A stretch of 64,000 bases of DNA from positions 18,400-82,399 of the forward strand of contig NZ_JAQTQD010000012.1 in the NCBI RefSeq assembly GCF_028712425.1, in the 5' to 3' direction. Under the pieces are notes generated by a model that worked only from the letters and a program-made list of their open reading frames with translations, was not told the origin of the DNA and searched no databases. This DNA is from Methanoregula sp. Its GTDB lineage: Archaea; Halobacteriota; Methanomicrobia; Methanomicrobiales; Methanospirillaceae. This document shows positions 51,652 to 60,500 of the stretch, one piece after another. How positions within the stretch are numbered: position 1 is the first letter of the stretch; every line of letters starts with the position of its first letter. The position numbers and the translations under genes are program-made.

Positions 51652-52191
51652 ATGGCACACGAAGATGCAAAGATCAAGTACCTTGAGCACGAACTCGATC
51701 AACAGGAGAAACTGATTCAGATGATGGAAGGTTCAGCAAGCGAGGACCGCATTGCCGCCCTCGAGAAGAAAGTAAAAGAGATGGAGGCGCTTGTAAAGGG
51801 TCTGACCCAGGAGCTCCTCGACCTCAAGTCCGTTGCGATGAAGATGTCCAAGCAGTCCGAGGAGCGCCGCCTCCAGGAGCTGAAGCGCGGCCCGATCGTC
51901 CAGGGATCGCAGGGCGCAGCCGCGGCAGCATCCGGACCGTCCTCCCCCGGCAGCACGATCATCCGCCCCAAGAGCCGTGCTCCCGAGGAGCCTGCCGCAC
52001 CCGCCGAGCCGGTCATGGACATGATCATGCAGCCCGACGGCACCATGAAGCTTGAGCCCCGGCGCGGGGACAAGGACTATATCGTGGCCCGGGCCGGCTA
52101 TGGCCAGGGCAAGAAGGGCTCGCGGCCGAAGCAGGGCGAGCTCATCTATGCAACCGAGGATGAGAAAAAGAAGGATCCTGCAAAGAAGTAA
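51652..52191 (+). CDS. Coiled-coil protein upstream of smc, unknown function
   Basis: A 179-residue acidic/basic protein. Residues 5-80 form a continuous heptad-type coiled coil (KIKYLEHELDQQEKLIQMME...RIAALEKKVKEMEALVKGLTQELLDLKSVAMKMSKQSEERRLQEL). A low-complexity Ala/Pro/Ser linker follows (QGAAAAASGPSSPGSTIIRPKSRAPEEPAAPAEP). The C-terminal 60 residues look ordered (MDMIMQPDGTMKLEPRRGDKDYIVARAGYGQGKKG). It has its own TATA box and is 12 nt before smc, so it is a candidate SMC partner or regulator; no family name is recognised. Confidence 0.75.
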   Translation: MAHEDAKIKYLEHELDQQEKLIQMMEGSASEDRIAALEKKVKEMEALVKGLTQELLDLKSVAMKMSKQSEERRLQELKRGPIVQGSQGAAAAASGPSSPGSTIIRPKSRAPEEPAAPAEPVMDMIMQPDGTMKLEPRRGDKDYIVARAGYGQGKKGSRPKQGELIYATEDEKKKDPAKK

Positions 52192-52203
52192 GGAGCCGGA
52201 TCT

Positions 52204-55200
52204 TTGCATATCACAGGTCTGGAGATCGACAATTTCAAGTCTTTTTCAAAAAAGACAAAAATTCCCTTTTTAGAGGGGTTCACCGTAATATCCGGGCCCA
52301 ACGGTTCCGGCAAAAGCAATATCATCGATTCTATCCTTTTTGTCCTCGCGTTATCGAGTTCGCGCAGCCTGCGGGCAGAGAAACTGACGGATCTCATCAA
52401 CCTCAACTCCGGCCGGAACACGGCCGAGGTTGCGCTCGAATTCTCCGACGGGACGAAGATCCGCCGGCGGATCAAGCGGACCGGCAACGGGTATTACAGC
52501 TACAACTACCTCAACGAACGCCTCTGCAAGCAGAGCGATATCGTCGAATTCCTTGCGAAAACCGGGATCATCCCCCACGGCTACAACGTCGTGATGCAGG
52601 GCGATGTCACCCGCATCATGGAGATGAGCGATACCGAGCGCCGGAAGATCATCGATGAGATCGCCGGTGTGGCCGAGTTCGACACCAAGAAACAGCAGTC
52701 TCTCGCCGAGCTCGACATTGTCCGCGAACGGATCGAGCGCGAAGAACTCCTCTTAATCGAGCTGTCAAAGCGTGCAAACGAACTGAAACGCGAGCGGACG
52801 CATGCCCTCGAGTACCAGAAGTGGCAGAACGAACTGACGTTCTACCAGAACTGCCGCTCCGCAGCCCAGCTCCACGAGCGGGAGAAGGAGCTCAGGTCCC
52901 TTTTACAGTCGGCCGAGGACCATACCATCCAGCTTGGCCGGATCGCCTCCGACCGGGGGATCGAGGAGAACGAACTCTCCTATCTCAAGGCTGACTTAAC
53001 CGATATCGATGACCTGATCAATAAAAAGAGCGGGGCCGACTACCTGAAACTGATCGCGGAGCTCGAAGAGGCGAAAGGTGGGATCAAGCTCGCCGAGCAG
53101 ACCATCGTCCGCCTCAAAAAAGAGAAGGAGACGAACCTCGAGGCCATCAACCGCGTGTTCACGGACTCCAAGCGTGCCGAGACCCGGGTTGCCGAATGCA
53201 CGGACCAGATCCGCACCCTGACCATCGACCGCACCAACATCGCGATGGAGGTCGCAACATCAAAGGCCCAGCTGGAGAAGATTGAGACCGAGATCAAGCA
53301 GCACAGCGAGGACACCGAGGGCGCCCGTGACAGACTCTTCAGCCTCTTAAAAGAGGTCGAGGAGAAGAAGGGGCAGCGCTCGGGCATCCTCCACCAGCAG
53401 GACATGTTCATCGAGAAGAGCCGGATGCGGACCTCCGAGCTCGACCGCCTCACCGGCCTCCTGCGGCAGCTGGACGAGGAGTACGGCGCAAAGCAGGCAC
53501 AACTCACGGACAGCGAGAAGAGCATTAAAGACCTCCAGGAAGAGAAGAAGGCACTGGACCGGAACCTCTCGGAACTGGAGAGCACGCTCTTTGCCCAGCG
53601 GTCGTCCCTTGAACGGCTCCGCTCCGAGATCCGCGACACCGAGCAGGACGCGATCCGGCTGGAGGCGGCCCGCGATGCGAGGGGCGAGTCGGGCGGGAAG
53701 GCGATCGAAGCCGTGCGGGCCATGGAGGGTGTGCACGGCACCATCTCCGACCTGGGGAAAGCCCCTGCGGAATACACGACTGCCCTGAATGTCGCGGCAG
53801 GCAACAAGCTCCAGTTCGTGGTCTGCGACACCGACCAGATCGCGGCGGACGCGATCCGGTACCTCAAAGACGAACGGCTCGGCAGGGTGACGCTCCTCCC
53901 GTTAAACAAGCTCAAGCCGCCGCAGCTCCCCCCGATAAAAGAGCCCGGGGTCATCGATTATGCGGTAAACCTGCTGGACTATGACCCGAAATATGACCGG
54001 GCTTTCTCGGTTGTGCTGGGCGGGACGGTTGTTGTCGATACGCTGGAACGGGCCCGGAAACTGATCGGCAAGTACCGCATGGTCACGCTCGAAGGCGAAC
54101 TGATTGAACGGAGCGGGGCGATGACTGGCGGATCGATGAAAAAGCAGTCCGGGCCGCGGGGTTTTGGTGCTGCTGTTGACGACGAGATCCTCCGCATCCG
54201 CTCGCATCTTGGCGAACTGCAGGGCGAGGCTGCAACCCTCGAAGCCGGCGTAAAGCGGCTCACGGAAGAGGTGGACGTAAAACGCGGGGCACGGAACGAG
54301 ATTGACCAGAAAGTGGCCCGCTTCGGGATGTTCACCGAGGAGTTCTCGCGGAGGTTCGACGCCATCATGGTCGAGAAGCAGACCATAGAGGCGGCTGTCG
54401 CACGCCAGCAGGAGGAGACAAAGAGCAGCGCCTCCGAGCTCGCAGCCCTCGAAGCCGAGCTGGACAAGGCAACCGGGGAGATCAACGGCCTGAACGGGGA
54501 GATCGACGCCATCAAGAAACGGCTTGACGACACCAACATTCCCGCCCTTACCGAGCAGATGGAGAAGAAACGCCGGGAGATCGAGGAGTCCGAGCGCCGG
54601 CTCCGGAACAAGGACGCAGATATCAACGATGCCCAGCGGGAACGCCAGCACTTCAACGGGCGCATCGGGGAACTTGCCGATGAACGGAAACGGCAGGAAG
54701 AGGCCAACCAGCGTATCGACGCCGATATCACTGGTGCGAACGGGCAGATCGCCACCCATAAAGCGCAGATCGCAGCACTTGAGGAGAAGCAGAAGGAGTT
54801 CTCGGGAGAACTGGACGAACTGCGGGGAAAACGCGGGGAGGTCTCAAAACAGATCCAGGACTCGGAACTGAAGCTCCTAAAACTCGATGCCGACAAGGAG
54901 CGGATCACTGCCCAGCAGGTGGCTATAGAGGAGCGGGCAAAGACCCTCGGCATCGAGATCGACATGCTGAAGCAGCAGGTCGGCGAGATGGACACGGAGC
55001 TGACCCTCTCGGAGATCGAGGGAAAGATCGCCGAGGCTGACGGGGCGCTCCGGAAGATTGGCGCCGTGAACATGCTCGCCATCGAGGAGTACGACAAGGT
55101 CCAGCGTCAGGTAACCGAGCGGACAGAGAAGAAGGAAATCCTCTCGACCGAGCGGGAGACCCTGATCCAGCGGATCGAGCAGTTCGAGAAGATGAAGTAC

Positions 55201-55650
55201 GAAGCCTTCACCACGGCGTTTAAGGCCATCGACGCGAATTTCCGGGAGATTTTTGCCCGGCTTACGAGCGGGAGCGGCAACCTTGTGCTGGAGAACGAGG
55301 AGGACCCGTTTACCGGCGGCATGACCTTTTCTGTCAAGCCCCGGGACAAGAAGGTCCATCTCCTGAACTCCCTCTCCGGCGGGGAGAAGTCGCTTACCAC
55401 CCTTGCGTTCATCTTCTCGATCCAGCGGTACATCCCTGCGCCGTTCTATGCCTTTGACGAAGTGGACATGTCGCTGGATGGTGCAAACGTGGAGCGCATC
55501 GCATCCATGGTGGAGGAACTGGCGCCGAACACCCAGTTCATCATCATCTCGCTCCGTAAACCGATGATCGAGGCCGCCGAGCGGATCATGGGAGTAACGC
55601 TCCGGCCTGACAAGAGCACGCTCGTCACCGGGGTAAAGGCCAATGGCTGA
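52204..55650 (+). CDS. smc: Chromosome segregation SMC ATPase
   Basis: A 1148-residue SMC protein starting at a TTG with AAGGAG about 8 nt upstream. The N-terminal head has HITGLEIDNFKSFSKKTKIPFLEGFTVISGPNGSGKSNIIDSILFVLALSS (Walker A GPNGSGKS). Long coiled-coil arms (about residues 160-500 and 660-1000) flank a hinge (about 505-660, GVHGTISDLGKAPAEYTTALNVAAGNKLQFVVCD). The C-terminal head has the signature NSLSGGEKSLTTLAFIFSIQ and Walker B/D-loop PAPFYAFDEVDMSLDGANV. It acts in chromosome compaction together with the adjacent ScpA. Confidence 0.97.
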   Translation: MHITGLEIDNFKSFSKKTKIPFLEGFTVISGPNGSGKSNIIDSILFVLALSSSRSLRAEKLTDLINLNSGRNTAEVALEFSDGTKIRRRIKRTGNGYYSYNYLNERLCKQSDIVEFLAKTGIIPHGYNVVMQGDVTRIMEMSDTERRKIIDEIAGVAEFDTKKQQSLAELDIVRERIEREELLLIELSKRANELKRERTHALEYQKWQNELTFYQNCRSAAQLHEREKELRSLLQSAEDHTIQLGRIASDRGIEENELSYLKADLTDIDDLINKKSGADYLKLIAELEEAKGGIKLAEQTIVRLKKEKETNLEAINRVFTDSKRAETRVAECTDQIRTLTIDRTNIAMEVATSKAQLEKIETEIKQHSEDTEGARDRLFSLLKEVEEKKGQRSGILHQQDMFIEKSRMRTSELDRLTGLLRQLDEEYGAKQAQLTDSEKSIKDLQEEKKALDRNLSELESTLFAQRSSLERLRSEIRDTEQDAIRLEAARDARGESGGKAIEAVRAMEGVHGTISDLGKAPAEYTTALNVAAGNKLQFVVCDTDQIAADAIRYLKDERLGRVTLLPLNKLKPPQLPPIKEPGVIDYAVNLLDYDPKYDRAFSVVLGGTVVVDTLERARKLIGKYRMVTLEGELIERSGAMTGGSMKKQSGPRGFGAAVDDEILRIRSHLGELQGEAATLEAGVKRLTEEVDVKRGARNEIDQKVARFGMFTEEFSRRFDAIMVEKQTIEAAVARQQEETKSSASELAALEAELDKATGEINGLNGEIDAIKKRLDDTNIPALTEQMEKKRREIEESERRLRNKDADINDAQRERQHFNGRIGELADERKRQEEANQRIDADITGANGQIATHKAQIAALEEKQKEFSGELDELRGKRGEVSKQIQDSELKLLKLDADKERITAQQVAIEERAKTLGIEIDMLKQQVGEMDTELTLSEIEGKIAEADGALRKIGAVNMLAIEEYDKVQRQVTERTEKKEILSTERETLIQRIEQFEKMKYEAFTTAFKAIDANFREIFARLTSGSGNLVLENEEDPFTGGMTFSVKPRDKKVHLLNSLSGGEKSLTTLAFIFSIQRYIPAPFYAFDEVDMSLDGANVERIASMVEELAPNTQFIIISLRKPMIEAAERIMGVTLRPDKSTLVTGVKANG

Positions 55651-56527
55651 AGAGGAGAAAGGGGGGGAAACCGGAGAATCCCCGCTCCCCCCTGCGGAAG
55701 AGCCGCAACCCACGATCAATGGCGGGGGCGAGGCTCCGGCTCCCGGGCCAGCTGCCCCCGGGGTTGTCGAGGACCCGGTAGAGATCCTTGTGGGTCTTGC
55801 CGAGCGCGGGGAGATCGACCCGTGGAACATCGACATCATCGAGGTTACGGACCGCTTCCTCTCGGAACTCGAACATCGGCGGGAACTCAACCTCCAGATC
55901 TCCGGGCGGACCCTCTTCTTTGCCTCGACTCTTGTCCGGATGAAGTCCGAGCAGCTGGTGATTGTCGAGAAACCCGATGATTTCAGTGACGGGGAAGAGG
56001 ACGGCCTGTTCGGGGAATTCGGTGACGGGGAAGAGGACATCGACTACACCGGCCGGCTCGGCCCCATCGAGCGGCTGGAGCACGAGATCCAGCGCCGGCT
56101 CGACCGGAAGAGCATGAGAAAGAGCCCGACCACTCTCTTCGAGCTCATCACCGAGCTGAAGAACATCGAGAAGGAGGAACGCCGGCGCCGGAGGATGGCG
56201 GAAGGGGGACGGGACGACTACACAGACTCCCTGATCGATGCCGATGACGTGGTCAGCATCGCCCACGAAGAGGGATTCCAGGAGTCGTCTATGACCCGGC
56301 TCGCAGAGTATCTCGAAGGGCTGGAGCTCGACGAGGAGATGACATTACGCGAGCTCTGCGAGAGGATGGAGTGGGCTGTTCCCGAAGTCTATATTCCCCT
56401 GTTGTTCCTTGCCCTCGATGGCCGGTGCTCGCTCCGGCAGGAGGAGTTCTTCGGGGATATCTGGGTACAGATCTGCCGGCTGGAAGACGAGAACTCCCCT
56501 CCCGGCAACACTGCCGGGCAGGTATGA
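55643..56527 (+). CDS. scpA: Segregation and condensation protein A (kleisin)
   Basis: A 294-residue kleisin that bridges the SMC heads. After a disordered Pro/Gly/Glu-rich N-terminus (residues 1-40), the N-terminal SMC-neck-binding domain reads DPVEILVGLAERGEIDPWNIDIIEVTDRFLSELEHRRELNLQISGRTLFFASTLVRMKSEQL. An acidic middle (SDGEEDGLFGEFGDGEEDIDY) precedes the C-terminal winged helix (MTLRELCERMEWAVPEVYIPLLFLALDGRCSLRQEEFFGDIWVQI). It overlaps smc by 8 nt. No scpB is adjacent. Confidence 0.93.
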   Translation: MAEEEKGGETGESPLPPAEEPQPTINGGGEAPAPGPAAPGVVEDPVEILVGLAERGEIDPWNIDIIEVTDRFLSELEHRRELNLQISGRTLFFASTLVRMKSEQLVIVEKPDDFSDGEEDGLFGEFGDGEEDIDYTGRLGPIERLEHEIQRRLDRKSMRKSPTTLFELITELKNIEKEERRRRRMAEGGRDDYTDSLIDADDVVSIAHEEGFQESSMTRLAEYLEGLELDEEMTLRELCERMEWAVPEVYIPLLFLALDGRCSLRQEEFFGDIWVQICRLEDENSPPGNTAGQV

Positions 56528-56597
56528 CCCGTTGTGCCCATACTTTCATCACCTCCCGCGTGAATATCGGATTATCCAAAAAACAGCCGATACCGAT

Positions 56598-57509
56598 ATG
56601 TCGCCCGCCCCGGATATGCTGATGAAACGGATCCGTGAGAAGAAGGAACGCCTTGATACACTCCGGCCCCTGGACCGTGATCTGATCCTTCGCCTCCATG
56701 ACGAGATGCGTCTCCTGCATACCTATCATTCCAATGCCATTGAGGGAAACACACTCACCCTCTCCGAAACAAAACTGGTCCTTGAGGAAGGGATCACGAT
56801 TGGGGGCAAAACGCTGCGGGAACATCTCGAAGCAACCAACAATGCCCGCGGTTACGATCTCATCGCCCGGTTGTCGTCAGAAAAAGTCCCGATAAACCAT
56901 GTCACCATCCAGCAGATCCATGAGGTTGTCACACGGGGGATCCTCGAAACTGCGGGCCAGTACCGGACCCGGAACGTCCGGATTACAGGTGCCCCCAGGA
57001 CACCTCCGGACTGGAAAGATGTTATCCCCGGGATGGACCACCTGATCGATGGAATATCCCGGGATGATCGTCCGGTTGTTGAGATGAGCGCGTTTCTCCA
57101 TCACCGGTTTGTTGCCATCCATCCTTTCATTGACGGGAACGGGAGGATTGCCCGGCTGCTCGGGAACCTGTTCCTGCTCCGCCATGGATATCCTCCCATT
57201 GTCCTCGAACAAAAGAACCGGCTGCAGTATTACCGGGCGCTCCGGGATGCAGATCTGGGCAATCCGGAACCATTCACGCGATTCATTGCAGGAGCGGTCA
57301 GTGCTTCCCTGACCCGGTATCTTGCCGTGGCCGGAGGAGAATCATCACTAATTCCCCTGCGCGAACTGGCAGAAGGCTCCCCGTATTCACAGGAATATCT
57401 CAGTCTTGCGGCAAGAAAGGGACTCCTGGATGCCGTCAAGGTTGACTCCACTTGGCACGCAAGCCGGGAAGCGCTGGCCCGGTATATTCGAAAACACGGC
57501 AGAAAATAG
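56598..57509 (+). CDS. Fic-domain AMP-transferase with intramolecular inhibitory motif
   Basis: 303 residues from the ATG at 56598; the frame is open upstream into scpA but those residues are non-homologous. The Fic active site is HPFIDGNGRIARLLGNLFL (HxFxDGNGRxxR). An inhibitory helix motif, HSNAIEGNTLTLSE ([S/T]xxxE[G/N]), lies near the N-terminus, so the enzyme is likely autoinhibited (class II). A C-terminal winged-helix-like segment (IPLRELAEGSPYSQEYLSLAARKGLLDAVKVDSTWHASREALARYIRKHGRK) may bind DNA. The AMPylation target is unknown. Confidence 0.9.
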   Translation: MSPAPDMLMKRIREKKERLDTLRPLDRDLILRLHDEMRLLHTYHSNAIEGNTLTLSETKLVLEEGITIGGKTLREHLEATNNARGYDLIARLSSEKVPINHVTIQQIHEVVTRGILETAGQYRTRNVRITGAPRTPPDWKDVIPGMDHLIDGISRDDRPVVEMSAFLHHRFVAIHPFIDGNGRIARLLGNLFLLRHGYPPIVLEQKNRLQYYRALRDADLGNPEPFTRFIAGAVSASLTRYLAVAGGESSLIPLRELAEGSPYSQEYLSLAARKGLLDAVKVDSTWHASREALARYIRKHGRK

Positions 57510-57547
57510 CGGAACCGATCTCTCGTTTTTCGGGAGGGGGATCCCCG

Positions 57548-60500
57548 TCACACATTCCGGTACGTGTTCTCCGGCACATGGATCTCGAACCGTGCTCCCT
57601 TCCCCTCAACACCTGTTTCGCTGATTGTCATGCCGGTGGTGGAAAGGATCTCCCGCGCAAGGAAGAGCCCGAGACCAGTGTTCTTGCCATATCCCCGCTC
57701 GAAGATCTTCTCCTTCTCGGCTGCCGGAATACCGGCCCCGTTGTCCTCGTAGGTGATCATAAGCCCGCTGTTATCCGGGTGCGCGGCCAGCCGTATCTCC
57801 GTGACCTTCCCGCCGTGACGGAGCGAGTTGTCGACAAGGTTATGGAATACCTTCTCCAGCATCATGTCGGAATAGATCTCCACGTCCCCAAGCTCACTTT
57901 TCAGCTGTACAGACTTTGGGACCGAGGCCGTTGCGAGAAACTTTTCAGCACTCTGCCATTCAGGTTCTTTTGTCCCAAGGTTCTGGTACAGGCGGGTAAA
58001 CTCCACCTGCTGCCGGATGAATGTGATGCTCGGGGCGATCTTTTCGATGAGCGCCGGGTAATCCGGGGTGGCGCCCTCCCGCTTTGCAAGCGCAAGGTGC
58101 CCCTGGATTATTGCGATCTTGTTGAGGACATCGTGTCGTGTTATCCCCGAGAGGAGGCTGAGCTGCTTGTTTGTGCGCAGCAGCGTCTCCTCCATCTGTT
58201 TCCGCGCCGTGATGTCGCGGATGGACACGAGGAATGCGGGCGCATTGCGGAAGACGATCTGCCGGCCGATCCCCTCGATCCAGACCCGTTTTCCATTGGT
58301 CGTGACTGCCATGTAATGTACCGGGTACCGGTCACGCCCCTCCTTCACGTTTATAAGATCCTGCCTGACGGCATCCCGTGCTTCCGGGACAACGAATTCC
58401 AGGATGTTTCTTCCTTCTTCCGAACCTCCTGTTCTCCCGTCCTTGTCAGGAGCAACCAGCACCTTTGACGCCTGGTTGGCAAAGAGGATGCTTCCTTCCC
58501 GGTCGATAATGAGGATTCCATCGAGCGAGTTCTCGACAAGGGTCCGGAACTTCTCCTCACTCTCCCGGAGCGTCTCTTCTATGCGGCTGCGTTCGATCTC
58601 GGCAGCGGCTTTCACCGCCATGATGTCGAGGATGTCCCGGTACCCGGCCGGGGATTTTTGCGGGGTGCGGAAGAACGCGGAAAGAACTCCCATTGTCTTA
58701 CCGGTGGAATCCCGCAGGGGGGTTCCGATATATGCGGAAAACCCGTGTTCGATAACAGCTCCCGCCTCGGGGAAGAGCTGCATAAGGTTGTCGCCATAGA
58801 ACTGGAATCCCTGTTCTGTCACGGCATTGCAGGGGGTTCCCGGCAGGGAGCAGGAGAATGCAGCGACACGCTTCCCGTCGAGGATCATGGAGCGGGCCCC
58901 GAGTGTTTTCCGGTCCGGTGACACTTCGCTTAAGAGAACACAATCGGCACGTAGCCAGGCGGCAACGTTCCCGGTGATCGTATGGAGGGAATCTACGCCG
59001 GTAGTGCCGACCATGCTCTTCACCAGCGTGTTGAGGGCTGCTTCTGCCTCCTTCTGCTGGTTGATGTTCTCAATATTGGAAAGAATGTGGGGAACGCCGT
59101 TCATGAGGATGACGGTTGAGGTGAAACGGCAGATCTGGACCTGGCCGTTTTTTGTCACGCACCGGATCTCCATGCCCTGGACACGGCCCCCTTTCCGGAG
59201 AGCAGAGGCAAACCGCTCGTATTCCTCACTATCGGCAAAGATGCGGATCTCGCTGGCGGTCTTCCCGATCACCTCCTCCCGGCTGAACCCGGTGTTTTTC
59301 ACGAACTCATCGTTGACGTCCACGAACCTCCCATCCCTTGCAGAGACCAGCGTCATCGAAACCGGGCTGCTCCTGAAAAGCATGGAAAGGCGGCTCTCGG
59401 ATTCCCGCAGGACGTCCTCTGCCTTCCGCCGCTCGGTGACATCACGCATGGAGACGAGCATGGCAGTGCTTCCCTCAAAGCTGATCTTCTTGCCAATGCA
59501 CTCGACCCAGATCTCCCGCTTTGTTGCCGTGATGAGCTTGTAATGGACCAGGTAGGCATCGATCCCGAGGGCAACCTGTGCAAGATCCTTGAGCACCGCG
59601 GGTTTCGATTCCAGGGCAATGAGGTCCATGACATTGAGCGTGCCGATTGCCGACCGGTAATCGTCAATATCGACAATCCGGCCAGCTGCCATGTTGGCAA
59701 AGAGCAGCTTTCCCGTGAAGCTGACGATAATGATCCCTTCCAGCGAGTTCTCGACCAGCGCACGGAACTTCTCCTCGCTCTCCTTAAGTGCCAGCTCCAT
59801 CTCCTTCCTTTCGGTGATATCGCGCAGGATGCCGGAGAGACCAATAATCTCTCCCGATGCGTCGTGGATTGGTGCCCCGTTGTCCTCAAGCCAGTGGATA
59901 TTCCCGGCCTTGTCGCGCATCTTCAGGGGGGTGACCATGGGCTTCCCGGCGGCGAGCGTCTTCTCCAGGTCGGAAATCGCGTTTGACACGGTCTCAGCAT
60001 TGAGGAAATCGGTGAAGGGATGGGACAGGACCTCTTCCGGGCTGAACCCGTATCTCGCGATCTGCGGGCCGACATGGGTGATGATGCCATTCCTGTCCAT
60101 CATGTAGATCACATCGGTCGTGGACTCGGTCATGAGCCGGTATTTCTCCTCGCTCTCCGTTAGCGCCTGCTCCCGCCTGTGCAGCTCCTCGTAATTGGTC
60201 CGGAGTTCTTCCTCGGTTGCGGTCAGTTCCTCGTAGGCGGCATGGAGGTCCTCGTTCTTGCGCACGAGTTCTTCTTCAACCCGCTTGAGCTGGGTCACTT
60301 CAGCGGTCACGGTGAGGCTTGCAGACCGGCCTCCTATTCTGAGGGGCACCGTTGAGAAGCTGACATGGACCCGCCTGCCTGCTTTTGCCGTGAGGGCAAG
60401 GGGGACGTTCTCGATCTTGCCGGCAAGGACTGCACGCGAGACTAGTTTTGCGGCCTCGGGGATGGTGAGGAGCCCGAGTTCAACAGGGTTCTTGCCAAGG

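Noticed and set aside
53040..55097. Two long Ser/Arg-rich minus-strand frames within smc
   Set aside because: Reverse complements of Glu/Lys-rich coiled-coil codons; Ser/Arg/Phe bias is the expected artefact.
57452..58468. Plus-strand open frame of 338 codons
   Set aside because: Antisense to the kinase core (DHp and HATPase), whose motifs are all intact.
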